Source of the DNA: Mycobacterium sp. 852002-40037_SCH5390672
Lineage (GTDB): Bacteria; Actinomycetota; Actinomycetes; Mycobacteriales; Mycobacteriaceae
DNA length: 64,000 bases
NCBI RefSeq assembly: GCF_001665875.1
Contig: NZ_LZTA01000108.1
Span: 1 to 64,000 of the forward strand
Reading direction: 5' to 3'
The notes beneath the pieces were generated by a model. The model made no database searches. It was not told the origin of the DNA and saw only the letters and a program-made list of their open reading frames with translations. Position 1 is the stretch's first letter; every line of letters starts with the position of its first letter. The position numbers and the translations under genes are program-made. Positions 1 to 8,379 of the stretch are shown in pieces.

Positions 1-351
1 CACCCGCCTGGTGCGGGGGGTGTCCATCTGGTCGAAGGTCTTCTGCACGTGCTCGGCCTGGTTTTCCGACAGCGTGAGGCCGACGACGTTCACGTCGTAT
101 TTCTCGATGGCTCGCCGAAGGGTGGCTCCCCAGCCGCAACCGATGTCCAGCAGCGTCATCCCGGGCTCGAGCTTCAGCTTTCCCAGCGCCAGATCGATTT
201 TCGCGATCTGCGCCTCTTCGAGGGTCATGTCATCGCGCTCGAAGTAGGCGCACGTGTAGCCCATCGTGGGGTCGAGAAATAATGCGAAGAATTCGTCCGA
301 GACGTCGTAGATGGACTGCGACTCCTCGTAATAGGGCTCCAGTTTCGTCAT
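1..351 (-). CDS. umaA: Cyclopropane mycolic acid synthase family methyltransferase (UmaA position), 5' part only
   Basis: The N-terminal 117 codons of an SAM-dependent mycolic acid methyltransferase are present; the rest lies beyond the window start. ATG is at 351. The glycine-rich SAM motif LLDIGCGWG is visible at about residue 73, after the family motif CAYFERDDMTLEEAQ. Such enzymes modify meromycolate chains on acyl-carrier protein. Position next to fadB2 and on the same strand matches umaA. The first 40 residues (EESQSIYDVSDEFF) read like UmaA, while the part after residue 42 (IDLALGKLKLEPGM, RRAIEKYDVNVVGLTLSENQ) reads like PcaA as I recall it. The exact substrate is therefore unsure. 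Confidence 0.85.
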   Translation of the reverse strand, partial: MTKLEPYYEESQSIYDVSDEFFALFLDPTMGYTCAYFERDDMTLEEAQIAKIDLALGKLKLEPGMTLLDIGCGWGATLRRAIEKYDVNVVGLTLSENQAEHVQKTFDQMDTPRTRRV

Positions 352-445
352 CCTCGATACATACCTTTCGTCCTATTCACCGCGAAATACTAACCGACGG
401 GATAGTGGCCAGCCATCCGGACACCGGTGAGTCACGGAATGTTGC

Positions 446-1309
446 TCAGTAGGTATAGAAGCCTTGGCCCGTCTTCTTGCCCAGCCGACCTGCCTCCACC
501 ATGCGCAGCAACAGCGGCGGGGGGCCGTACTGAGGCTCCTTGAACTCCTCGAACATCTTGTCCGCGATCAGCTTCAAGGTGTCCAGACCGACCAGGTCGG
601 CCAGCCGCAGCGGGCCCATCGGGTGCGACAACCCGGCCACCACGGCCTTGTCGACGTCTTCGACGGTGGCAAAACCGGCTTCCACCATGCGAATCGCGGA
701 CAGCAGATACGGCACCAGCAGCGCGTTCACCACGAAGCCGGACCGGTCCGAGCAGCGCACGACCTGCTTGCCCAGGACCGCGCTGGCGAATTCCTCGGTG
801 CGCGCGGCGGCGGCGTCGTCGGTGACCAACGTGCTGACCAACTCGACCAACGGCAGCACCGGGACGGGGTTGAAGAAGTGCAGCCCCAGCACCCGTTGCG
901 GGTTCTTGGTAGCCGCTGCGATCTTCATGATCGGAATGCTGGACGTGTTGGACGCCAGAACCGCATCGGGATCGGTGATGACCCGGTCGAGTTCGGCGAA
1001 GACCGCAGCCTTGATGGCGTCGTCTTCGATGATCGCCTCGATGACCAGTTGGCGGTCGGCGAGGTCCTTCAAATCTGTCGTGAAGGTGAGCTTGCTCAGC
1101 GCCCGGTCGCGTTCCCGCTCGGTGACCTTGCCGGCGCTGACGCCGCGCTCCAGCGACTTCACGATGCGGTTGCGTCCGGCCGTGATGAGGGCCTCGGTGG
1201 TCTCGAACACGGTCACATCGACACCGGCGCGGACCGAGACTTCGGCGATGCCGGACCCCATCTGGCCTGCCCCGACAACCCCTACGCGCTGAATCGTTGC
1301 GTCACTCAC
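446..1309 (-). CDS. fadB2: 3-hydroxybutyryl-CoA dehydrogenase FadB2
   Basis: This 287-residue protein is an NAD(P)-dependent 3-hydroxyacyl-CoA dehydrogenase that interconverts 3-hydroxybutyryl-CoA and acetoacetyl-CoA in fatty acid metabolism. The N-terminal Rossmann motif GVVGAGQMGSGIAE begins near residue 9. The catalytic His lies in GLHFFNPVPVLPLVE near residue 145. The C-terminal helical domain carries SGFVVNALLVPY and GLSHPMGPL. Length equals the M. tuberculosis protein within one residue. The start is GTG at 1309, preceded by AGAGGAA. It lies downstream of icl1 on the same strand, separated by a repeat array and a hairpin. Confidence 0.95.
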   Translation of the reverse strand: MSDATIQRVGVVGAGQMGSGIAEVSVRAGVDVTVFETTEALITAGRNRIVKSLERGVSAGKVTERERDRALSKLTFTTDLKDLADRQLVIEAIIEDDAIKAAVFAELDRVITDPDAVLASNTSSIPIMKIAAATKNPQRVLGLHFFNPVPVLPLVELVSTLVTDDAAAARTEEFASAVLGKQVVRCSDRSGFVVNALLVPYLLSAIRMVEAGFATVEDVDKAVVAGLSHPMGPLRLADLVGLDTLKLIADKMFEEFKEPQYGPPPLLLRMVEAGRLGKKTGQGFYTY

Positions 1310-1358
1310 TGATTCCTCTCCGGTTCTCTCCGGTGACCCGTATCGTCTTGCACCGCAA

Positions 1359-1392
1359 TAGGCCCCGCCCAGGTTTAGCTGGGCGGGGCCTA
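1359..1392. terminator. Perfect 14-bp hairpin between icl1 and fadB2
   Basis: TAGGCCCCGCCCAG at 1359-1372 pairs perfectly with CTGGGCGGGGCCTA at 1379-1392 around a 6-base loop (GTTTAG). No T-tract follows on the minus strand. It lies about 170 bases past the icl1 stop and 50 bases before fadB2. It is most simply a terminator or attenuator for icl1 transcripts, or an RNA-processing or stability element. Confidence 0.6.
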
Positions 1393-1429
1393 CGCTACTT
1401 CATCTCATTCTCAGGGCGCGCGTTGCGCC

Positions 1430-1568
1430 GCGGGCCAGGCCCGCTCGGGCTCAGTGACTCAAGCCTTCGGTTTCACTTCATCCTCGCGGGCCAGGCCCGC
1501 TCGGGCTCAGTGACTCAAGCCTTCGGTTCACTTCATCCTCGCGGGCCAGGCCCGCTCGGGCTCAGTGA
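1430..1568. repeat. Direct tandem repeat, 2.5 copies of a 55/56-bp unit, at the icl1 3' end
   Basis: Copies start at 1430, 1486 and 1541. The first two are 56 and 55 bp and differ by one T. The third stops after 28 bp and includes the icl1 stop codon (1562-1564). Every copy begins with the palindrome GCGGGCCAGGCCCGC. On the icl1 strand the unit therefore repeats a small GC-rich hairpin directly after the stop codon. Near-identity of the copies suggests recent slippage, making this a VNTR candidate. Confidence 0.9.
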
Positions 1569-2848
1569 AACTGCCCCTCCTCGGTGGAGCCGGTCAGCGC
1601 GGTGGTCGATGAGGTCGGGTCCACTGTGGTGGCGATGCGGTCGAAGTAACCCGCACCCACCTCACGCTGGTGCTTGGTGGCGGTGTAGCCACGCTCCTCG
1701 GCGGCGAACTCGCGCTCCTGCAGCTCGACGTACGCGCTCATCTGGTTGCGGGCGTAGCCGTAGGCGAGATCGAACATCGAGTAGTTCAGGGCGTGGAAGC
1801 CGGCCAGCGTGATGAACTGGAACTTGAATCCCATTGCCCCAAGCTCCTTTTGGAACTTCGCGATGGTGGAGTCGTCAAGGTGCTTGCGCCAGTTGAACGA
1901 CGGCGAGCAGTTGTAGGCCAGCATCTGGTCGGGGAACTCGGACTTGACGCCCTCGGCGAACTTGGCGGCGAGCTCGAGGTCCGGAGTGCCGGTCTCCATC
2001 CAGATCAGGTCGGAGAACGGCGCGTAGGCCTTGGCCCGCGCGATGCACGGCTCGAGACCGTTGCGGACCCGGTAGAAGCCTTCCTTGGTGCGCTCACCGG
2101 TGATGAACGGCTGGTCGCGCTCGTCCACGTCGGAGGTGATCAGCGTGGCCGCCTCGGCGTCGGTCCGGGCGATGACGACCGTCGGCACGTCGCACACGTC
2201 GGCAGCCAGCCGGGCCGAGGTCAGGGTCCGGATGTGCTGCTGAGTCGGGATCAGCACCTTGCCGCCCAAGTGACCACACTTCTTCTCCGAGGCCAGCTGG
2301 TCCTCCCAGTGCGATCCCGCGACACCGGCGGCGATCATGGCCTTCTGCAGCTCGTAGACGTTGAGGGCACCGCCGAAACCGGCCTCACCGTCGGCGACGA
2401 TCGGCGCCAGCCAGTTCTCCACCGAGGTGTCACCCTCGACCGCGGCGATCTCGTCGGCGCGCAGCAGCGCGTTGTTGATGCGGCGCACCACCTGCGGCAC
2501 CGAGTTGGCCGGGTAGAGGCTCTGGTCGGGGTAGGTGTGGCCGGACAGGTTGGCGTCACCGGCGACCTGCCAACCCGACAGGTAGATGGCCTTCAGGCCG
2601 GCGCGCACCTGCTGCACGGCCATGTTTCCGGTCAGGGCACCCAGCGCGTTGATGTACTCCAGGTCGTGCAGCTGCTCCCACAGCACCTCGGCGCCGCGGC
2701 GTGCCAGGGTGGCCTCCTCGACGACGGTGCCTTGCAGGGCGACGACGTCCTGGGCGGTGTAGGTCCGGGTGACACCCTTCCAACGCGGGTTGGTGTCCCA
2801 GTCCTTCTGGATCTGTTCGGCGCTCTTGGGGGTGCCAACGACAGACAT
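1562..2848 (-). CDS. icl1: Isocitrate lyase (glyoxylate shunt / methylcitrate cycle)
   Basis: The 428-residue protein cleaves isocitrate to glyoxylate and succinate and, in mycobacteria, also 2-methylisocitrate. It is needed for growth on fatty acids. The catalytic loop signature KKCGHLGGK is at about residues 189-197, with the active-site Cys. The metal/substrate region VIARTDAEAATL and the C-terminal NCSPSFNW are present. Length is identical to M. tuberculosis Icl1. ATG at 2848 is preceded by AAGGAG at good spacing. The divergent RamB gene and the upstream AATTTGCGAA box suggest carbon-source control. The stop codon lies inside a tandem repeat. Confidence 0.98.
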   Translation of the reverse strand: MSVVGTPKSAEQIQKDWDTNPRWKGVTRTYTAQDVVALQGTVVEEATLARRGAEVLWEQLHDLEYINALGALTGNMAVQQVRAGLKAIYLSGWQVAGDANLSGHTYPDQSLYPANSVPQVVRRINNALLRADEIAAVEGDTSVENWLAPIVADGEAGFGGALNVYELQKAMIAAGVAGSHWEDQLASEKKCGHLGGKVLIPTQQHIRTLTSARLAADVCDVPTVVIARTDAEAATLITSDVDERDQPFITGERTKEGFYRVRNGLEPCIARAKAYAPFSDLIWMETGTPDLELAAKFAEGVKSEFPDQMLAYNCSPSFNWRKHLDDSTIAKFQKELGAMGFKFQFITLAGFHALNYSMFDLAYGYARNQMSAYVELQEREFAAEERGYTATKHQREVGAGYFDRIATTVDPTSSTTALTGSTEEGQFH

Positions 2849-3007
2849 TGGGCATGCTCCTTCACGATCTTCACTACTGAGGTGCTGGACGCCTCACCGG
2901 CGGTAGCTAGCGGCTCAACTTCACTGGTGTGCTAACTCGAAGATGGCACAGCTCGTAGGGGGCGGTCCACCCGTTTCAATTGCCAATTTAAGCAACAGGA
3001 AGGCGGG

Positions 3008-3044
3008 AATTTGCGAAGCTTGTTAAGTCGCTAATGAACTTAAC
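3008..3044 (-). promoter_or_regulatory. Candidate icl1 promoter operators (RamB/PrpR-like box plus 7-9-7 inverted repeat)
   Basis: In the 269-base gap upstream of icl1, AATTTGCGAA at 3008-3017 resembles the TTTGCAAA-type core bound by the RamB/PrpR regulator group. Directly beside it GTTAAGT (3022-3028) and ACTTAAC (3038-3044) form a perfect inverted repeat with a 9-base spacer. The rest of the gap (2849-3117) holds AT-richer sequence and no gene. Assignment to a given regulator is inference from family knowledge and the adjacent ramB gene. Confidence 0.4.
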
Positions 3045-3117
3045 CGTTTCAGAAGCTACCCGTCAGTAACGCTATCACCGCAGCTCACAGCACAAATTAA
3101 CCGGGACGCTTGTCCTG

Positions 3118-3912
3118 TTACCGAGCAAAGATCGCGGCGACGGCTTTGGCTTCCTCACCGACGGCGTATGTGAGCGTTGTAACAGTGCGATCGGCCAGCT
3201 CGGGACCGAATTGTTCGGTGGATCCGGCGGGATGAATGTGCGAGATGATCTCCAGCTTGTCGCCCAGCGCCACCGGCGCCTCGTGCTCGATGGTGATGCG
3301 CAGCGGCGCCTGCATCAGCTCGGTGTGCGACGCCAGGTAGTCCTCGATCACGCTCCAGTACACGGAGTTGTTCATGTGGTCGAACAGGTCGATATCGGTG
3401 ACCCGGATGGGGAATTCGTGGATTTCGACCGCATCGTCGCGGCTGGCCGGCTTCAGATACGACTTCCACCGCAACCGGTCGACCGAGGTCGTCTTGTGCA
3501 GGCCCGCCAGGAAGTCGTCGGCGATGCGTGAGGGCATCTGGGTTTCGCGGTTGATGTTGATCCAGAAAGCCTCGGACTCGATGAGCCCGCCCTTGCGGCC
3601 ATCGATGCGAACCCGCATCTCACACCACCGGTTCGAGGTGCCCGAGCACCATCGGCGCAGGCGCAGCATGTCGTTGAACTCGATCGGGCGGACCATGTCG
3701 ACCATGGTGCGCCGGACGATCCACAGCGGATGGGTCTCCTCGAAGCCCATCTCGCGCAGCTGATCCTGGCCGATGTCCTGGATGTGGCGGGCGGCCGCGT
3801 CCAGCCGTAGCCGGCCCGTGCGGTCGATATCGCCGACCCGTAACGGCCACTGGCGATCGAAAACGTCAGGGTGACCGTCGGGCACCGGCATCAGCTGTTT
3901 ATCCAGGCTCAC
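3118..3912 (-). CDS. Acyl-ACP thioesterase-like hotdog protein (Rv0466 homologue)
   Basis: The 264-residue protein resembles the FatA/acyl-ACP thioesterase family, a double hotdog fold that hydrolyses acyl thioesters. Two hotdog repeats are visible: the first includes WPLRVGDIDRTGRLRLDAAA near residue 24, the second FPIRVTDIDLFDHMNNSVYW near residue 168, where the Asp/His/Asn cluster is typical of the catalytic helix. The length equals the M. tuberculosis homologue. The start is GTG at 3912. It lies between icl1 (same strand, downstream) and divergent ramB, so it shares a control region with ramB. The natural substrate is not known from sequence. Confidence 0.8.
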   Translation of the reverse strand: MSLDKQLMPVPDGHPDVFDRQWPLRVGDIDRTGRLRLDAAARHIQDIGQDQLREMGFEETHPLWIVRRTMVDMVRPIEFNDMLRLRRWCSGTSNRWCEMRVRIDGRKGGLIESEAFWININRETQMPSRIADDFLAGLHKTTSVDRLRWKSYLKPASRDDAVEIHEFPIRVTDIDLFDHMNNSVYWSVIEDYLASHTELMQAPLRITIEHEAPVALGDKLEIISHIHPAGSTEQFGPELADRTVTTLTYAVGEEAKAVAAIFAR

Positions 3913-4067
3913 GGCGTCGCTCTCCGTTTCCTCGTGGCTACCCCAGGCTAAGGCCTAAGGCCCCGGTCGAATCATGCCAACGCGGTGCGTCGAATACCAA
4001 TCCCGAGGCGGGTACCCGCTGCCAAGTCTGCGAACCAGATCTTCACATGGCCGGTAACCTCGGTGAA

Positions 4068-5492
4068 GTGTCCAAAACGTTCGTCGGCTCACGCGTTCGC
4101 CAGCTGCGCAATGAACGCGGGTTTTCCCAGGCCGCGCTGGCCCAGATGCTGGAGATCTCGCCCAGCTACCTCAACCAGATTGAGCACGACGTTCGCCCGC
4201 TGACGGTGGCCGTGCTGCTGCGCATCACCGAGATGTTCGGGGTGGATGCGACGTTCTTCTCCTCCCAGGACGACACCCGGCTGGTCGCCGAGTTGCGCGA
4301 AGTCACCATGGACCGGGACCTGGACATCGACGTCGACCCGACCGAGGTCGCCGAGATGGTCAGTGCCCATCCCGAGTTGGCCCGCGCGGTGGTCAACCTG
4401 CACCGGCGCTACCGGATCACCACGGCGCAGCTTGCGGCCGCCACCGAGGAGCGGTTCACCGACGGCAGCGGCACCGGGTCGATCACCATGCCGCACGAGG
4501 AGGTGCGCGACTACTTCTATCAACGGCAGAACTACCTGCACGAGCTGGACACCGCCGCCGAGGACCTGACCATCAAAATGCGGTTGCACCACGGCGATTT
4601 GGCGCGCGAGCTGACCCGCCGGCTCACCGAGGTGCACGGGGTGCACATCAACCGGCGGATCGATCTCGGCGACACCGTGCTGCATCGATTCGACCCTCAG
4701 ACCAAGACGCTGGAATTCAGCAATCACCTGTCGTTGGGGCAGCAGGTTTTCAAGATGGCCGCCGAGCTGGCCTACCTCGAGTTCGGCGATCTGATCGACT
4801 CTTTGGTCGAGGAGGGCAAATTCACCAGCAACGAGTCACACACGCTGGCCCGGCTCGGGTTGGCCAACTATTTCGCCGCGGCCACCGTGCTCCCCTACCG
4901 CCAATTCCACGACGTCGCGGAGAATTTCCGCTACGACGTCGAGCGGCTGTCGTCGTTCTACTCGATCAGTTATGAGACGGTCGCGCACCGGCTTTCGACG
5001 TTGCAGCGGCCGTCGATGCGCGGCGTCCCGTTCTCGTTCGTCCGGGTCGACCGGGCCGGGAATATGTCAAAACGTCAGTCCGCCACCGGTTTTCATTTCT
5101 CCTCCAGCGGAGGCACCTGTCCGTTGTGGAATGTCTACGAGACGTTCGCCAATCCGGGGAAGATCCTGGTGCAGATCGCCCAGATGCCCGATGGCCGCAA
5201 CTACATGTGGGTGGCTCGCACCGTGGAACGTCGCGCGGCCCGGTATGGTCAGCCGGGTAAGACCTTCGCGATCGGCTTGGGCTGCGAGCTTCGCCATGCT
5301 CACCGGCTGGTCTACTCGGAAGGACTCGACGTCTCGGGGGAACCAGGAACAGTGGCCACACCGATCGGCGCGGGCTGCCGGGTCTGCGAACGCGACAATT
5401 GCCCGCAGCGCGCCTTCCCGGCGCTCGGCCGTGCACTCGATCTCGACGAGCACCGCAGCACGGTGTCGCCCTACCTGGTGACCCAGCCATGA
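4068..5492 (+). CDS. ramB: Transcriptional regulator RamB (glyoxylate/acetate metabolism)
   Basis: This regulator of icl1 and of its own gene has an N-terminal Cro/C1-type helix-turn-helix (VRQLRNERGFSQAALAQMLEISPSYLNQIE, about residues 7-36). A central M78-like peptidase-derived region follows, then a C-terminal domain with clustered Cys residues (CRVCERDNC near 450). GTG at 4068 gives 474 residues, exactly the M. tuberculosis length. An in-frame ATG at 4047 would add seven residues. No strong ribosome site precedes either, so a leaderless transcript is possible. The stop overlaps the next gene as ATGA. Confidence 0.93.
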   Translation: MSKTFVGSRVRQLRNERGFSQAALAQMLEISPSYLNQIEHDVRPLTVAVLLRITEMFGVDATFFSSQDDTRLVAELREVTMDRDLDIDVDPTEVAEMVSAHPELARAVVNLHRRYRITTAQLAAATEERFTDGSGTGSITMPHEEVRDYFYQRQNYLHELDTAAEDLTIKMRLHHGDLARELTRRLTEVHGVHINRRIDLGDTVLHRFDPQTKTLEFSNHLSLGQQVFKMAAELAYLEFGDLIDSLVEEGKFTSNESHTLARLGLANYFAAATVLPYRQFHDVAENFRYDVERLSSFYSISYETVAHRLSTLQRPSMRGVPFSFVRVDRAGNMSKRQSATGFHFSSSGGTCPLWNVYETFANPGKILVQIAQMPDGRNYMWVARTVERRAARYGQPGKTFAIGLGCELRHAHRLVYSEGLDVSGEPGTVATPIGAGCRVCERDNCPQRAFPALGRALDLDEHRSTVSPYLVTQP

Positions 5493-6049
5493 GCCGCCCG
5501 CCGGACGGTCGCATTGCGCCGGGGCGGTTCCGCGAACTGGGACCGATCAATTGGGTGATCGCCAAGCTGGGTGCGCGCACCGTGCGCGCCCCGGAGATGC
5601 ACCTGTTCACCACCCTGGGTCAGCGCCAATTGCTGTTCTGGACGTGGCTGGCCTACGGGGGCAGGCTGCTGCGCGGCAAGCTTCCGACCATCGACACCGA
5701 ATTGGTGATCCTGCGGGTCGCGCATCTGCGCGCGTGCGAATACGAGTTGCAGCACCATCGCCGGATGGCGCGGGCGGCCGGGCTGGATAAGGATCTGCAG
5801 GCCGCGATCTTCGCGTGGCCCGAGAAGCTGGACCCGGTCGATGCACGCCTGACCGTGCGTCAACAGGCGCTGCTGGCGGCGACGGATGAGTTCGTCAAGG
5901 ACCGGACGGTCACGGCCGACACCTGGCAGCAGCTGGCGACTCACCTGGATCGGCGCCAGCTGATCGAGTTCTGTTTGCTCGCAAGTCAATACGACGGGCT
6001 GGCCGCGACGATGTCAGCGCTCGAGATTCCGCTGGACCATCCGCACTAG
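5489..6049 (+). CDS. Carboxymuconolactone decarboxylase / AhpD-like family protein (Rv0464c homologue)
   Basis: A 186-residue protein of the CMD/AhpD-like alpha-helical family. The family signature ELVILRVAHLRACEYELQHHRRMARAAG (in two parts) sits at about residues 71-98. It carries CEYE rather than a CxxC pair, so a peroxidase-type disulfide centre is absent and the His residues remain. Function is unassigned; related proteins act on small cyclic substrates or as dehydratases. The ATG overlaps the ramB stop (ATGA at 5489-5492), suggesting translational coupling. It converges directly on the next gene with no spacer. Confidence 0.85.
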   Translation: MSRPPDGRIAPGRFRELGPINWVIAKLGARTVRAPEMHLFTTLGQRQLLFWTWLAYGGRLLRGKLPTIDTELVILRVAHLRACEYELQHHRRMARAAGLDKDLQAAIFAWPEKLDPVDARLTVRQQALLAATDEFVKDRTVTADTWQQLATHLDRRQLIEFCLLASQYDGLAATMSALEIPLDHPH

Positions 6050-6331
6050 TTACAGGTAGACGTCGGCGAGGATGGCCAGCGTCAGTATCACGGGAAGTAC
6101 CGGCAGCGCGAAGGCGAACGCCGCCCAAGGCTGCTTGCCGCGCCGGCGCTGCCTGAAGCCCCACACGGCGGCGCAGATCCCCAGCACCACCGATGCCAGC
6201 AGCACCAGCGGGCCCCACTGGCCGGCCGTCGCATTGTCGCCATTCGAAATGGCCAGCAGCCACAGGACATAACCCGTCGCCAGGCCACCGACGGCGCCCG
6301 CGAGGGCCTGGGGGGTGACGGTGCGGATCAT
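6050..6331 (-). CDS. Small membrane protein (Rv0463 homologue)
   Basis: A 93-residue integral membrane protein with three predicted helices: residues 10-30 (AGAVGGLATGYVLWLLAI), 38-58 (WGPLVLLASVVLGICAAVWGF) and 69-90. A basic loop RQRRRGK lies between helices 2 and 3, which suggests it faces the cytoplasm. No catalytic motif is seen. It begins 7 bases after the lpdC stop on the same strand and is probably cotranscribed with lpdC. The start ATG at 6331 fits the M. tuberculosis length (97). Confidence 0.8.
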   Translation of the reverse strand: MIRTVTPQALAGAVGGLATGYVLWLLAISNGDNATAGQWGPLVLLASVVLGICAAVWGFRQRRRGKQPWAAFAFALPVLPVILTLAILADVYL

Positions 6332-6338
6332 CGGCGGC

Positions 6339-7736
6339 TCAGAAATTGATCATGTGCCCGGTCAGGCCGTGGAAGCATTCCTGCAGCGCCTCGGACATGG
6401 TCGGGTGGGTGTGCACGTTGCGGGCCAGCTCGGTGGCGGTCAGGTCCCACTTCTGGGCCAGCGTCAGCTCCGGAAGCAGTTCGGAGGCGTCGTGGCCGAC
6501 GAGGTGTCCGCCCAGCAGCTCACCGTATTTGGCGTCGGCGATCAGCTTGACGAACCCGCTGGGGTCGCCCACGCCGTGAGCCTTGCCGTTAGCGGTGAAC
6601 GGGAACTTCGCCACCACAACGTCGTGGCCTTCGTCACGGGCCTGCTCCTCGGTGAGCCCGAAGCTGGCGACATTGGGCTGGCAGAAGGTCGCGCGCGGCA
6701 TCATCCGGTAGTCGCCGAGCGCCAAAGTCTCTGCCCCGGCGATCGTTTCGGCCGCCACCACGCCCTGGGCCTCGGCGACGTGGGCCAGCTGCAACTTCCC
6801 GGTGACGTCGCCGATGGCGTAGATGTGCTCGATGTTGGTGCGCATGTAGTCGGTGATGCCGATGGCCTTGCGCTCGGTCAGCGCGACCCCGGCCGCCTCC
6901 AGGCCGAAGCCCTCGACGTTGGGCGCAAAACCGATGGCCTGCAACACCTTCGCGGCCTTGAGTTCTTGTGAGTTACCGTCCTTGCTGACTACGACGGTCA
7001 CCTCGGAGCCGTTGTCGGAGATGGACTCGACCTTCGTTCCGGTGAGGACCTTGACGCCCAGCTTCTTGAACTGTCTCTCGATCTCCTTGGAAACCTCGGC
7101 ATCCTCGTTGGGCAGCGCGCGCGGCAAGAACTCGACGATGGTCACGTCGACGCCGTAGTTCTTCAGCACGTAGCCGAACTCCATACCGATGGCACCGGCG
7201 CCGGCGATGATGATCGACTCCGGCAACTCCCTGGACAGTATCTGCTCTTCGTAGGTGACCACGTTGGCCGACAGCGACGTGCCCGGAACCAGGCGGGTGC
7301 TGCTGCCGGTCGCGATGATGGCGTTGTCGAACGTGACGGTCTCGGTGCCACCCTCGTTGAGCTCAACCGACATCGTGTTGGCGTCGGTAAACCGGCCATA
7401 GCCATGGATTTCGGTGATCTTGTTCTTCTTCATCAGAAAGTGCACGCCGGCGACGCGGCCCTCGGCGACTTTGCGGCTGCGGTCAAACGCGATCCCGTAA
7501 TCGAACGTCGCCTCGCCGCCGATGCCGAACGTCTTGGCCTCTTTGGTGAAGATGTGGGCGAGTTCGGCGTTGCGCAGCAGTGCCTTGGACGGGATACAGC
7601 CGACGTTGAGGCAGACTCCGCCCCAGTACTTCGGTTCGACGACCGCGGTGGCCAGGCCCAGCTGCGCGGCGCGAATGGCTGCGACATATCCGCCGGGACC
7701 GGCCCCGAGGACGACGACGTCATAGTGAGAAGTCAC
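6339..7736 (-). CDS. lpdC: Dihydrolipoamide dehydrogenase
   Basis: The 465-residue FAD flavoprotein is the E3 component shared by pyruvate and branched-chain ketoacid dehydrogenases and, in mycobacteria, the peroxynitrite reductase/peroxidase complex. The FAD motif GAGPGGYVAAIRAAQLG begins at residue 11. The redox disulfide is in GGVCLNVGCIPSK (about 40-52). The NAD-binding GAGAIGMEFG is near 180. The second FAD motif YAIGDVTG is near 310. The His-Glu dyad is in HTHPTMSEALQE near the C-terminus. All catalytic residues are present. ATG at 7736 gives the family length. Confidence 0.97.
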   Translation of the reverse strand: MTSHYDVVVLGAGPGGYVAAIRAAQLGLATAVVEPKYWGGVCLNVGCIPSKALLRNAELAHIFTKEAKTFGIGGEATFDYGIAFDRSRKVAEGRVAGVHFLMKKNKITEIHGYGRFTDANTMSVELNEGGTETVTFDNAIIATGSSTRLVPGTSLSANVVTYEEQILSRELPESIIIAGAGAIGMEFGYVLKNYGVDVTIVEFLPRALPNEDAEVSKEIERQFKKLGVKVLTGTKVESISDNGSEVTVVVSKDGNSQELKAAKVLQAIGFAPNVEGFGLEAAGVALTERKAIGITDYMRTNIEHIYAIGDVTGKLQLAHVAEAQGVVAAETIAGAETLALGDYRMMPRATFCQPNVASFGLTEEQARDEGHDVVVAKFPFTANGKAHGVGDPSGFVKLIADAKYGELLGGHLVGHDASELLPELTLAQKWDLTATELARNVHTHPTMSEALQECFHGLTGHMINF

Positions 7737-7785
7737 GAGCCCACCCTAGTGGGCCATGACCCCTGGTGGCCGCCCGGGCGAGGCG

Positions 7786-8379
7786 TCAATAGGGAATGAC
7801 ACCGACGACACAATGCCCCACTCGTTCGCAGTGGTAATAGCCGTACAGGGGTGCCGAGGCGACCAGCGCCGCGAACGGCCCGGACATCATCGCGACCGAC
7901 ACCGCCGAAACCAGCGGCCTGCCCTCGGTCATCGCGAGCATCACCCCGCCGACGATGCACACCACCACGTAGACCAGGACCACGAACAGCGCCGGAGTCT
8001 TGTCAACCGAGTGGTACCACCAATAGAACAGTCCCAGCCCGATCACGGCCGCCGCGGCCCACCCGCCGAACAACACCAGGACAAGCTTCCACCACTTGAG
8101 GTAGAGGTACCGGCCGGGCACGGTGACCGATTGCACCGGGCCGACGGGCTCGGCCGACTCCTGCTCGTCGGTATCCGGTGCGAGTGTCGCCGCCCCCGCC
8201 GACGCGGTCTCGGCCGAGGGCCCGGGCTCGTGCTCGGCCGCCGGGTGCTCGCCGGTGTCGTCATCGAAATCGGGCACCCATGACCGGGTGCCGGTGTTCT
8301 CGGAGTCGTCGTCAGCATCCGAGAAGTCCGGCACGAACGCCTCGGTGCCGGGGCTCGAGAGGTCCTTGTCGTCAGCCAC
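7786..8379 (-). CDS. Acidic-tailed membrane protein (Rv0461 homologue)
   Basis: The 197-residue protein has a long acidic, probably disordered N-terminus (residues 1-88) and then three membrane helices between about 95 and 185. The N-terminal tail repeats a short motif, FVPDFSDADDD at residue 15 and WVPDFDDDTGE at residue 34. This looks like a duplicated linear docking motif. The C-terminus carries a Cys pair (YYHCERVGHC). The start is GTG at 8379, overlapping the end of the upstream gene by 8 bases. Function is unknown; it likely forms a transcription unit with the next small membrane protein. Confidence 0.75.
   Translation of the reverse strand: MADDKDLSSPGTEAFVPDFSDADDDSENTGTRSWVPDFDDDTGEHPAAEHEPGPSAETASAGAATLAPDTDEQESAEPVGPVQSVTVPGRYLYLKWWKLVLVLFGGWAAAAVIGLGLFYWWYHSVDKTPALFVVLVYVVVCIVGGVMLAMTEGRPLVSAVSVAMMSGPFAALVASAPLYGYYHCERVGHCVVGVIPY

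Noticed and set aside
1430..1568. CRISPR array at the icl1 3' repeat
   Set aside because: Contiguous tandem units without unique spacers, and no cas genes; this is a VNTR-type repeat.
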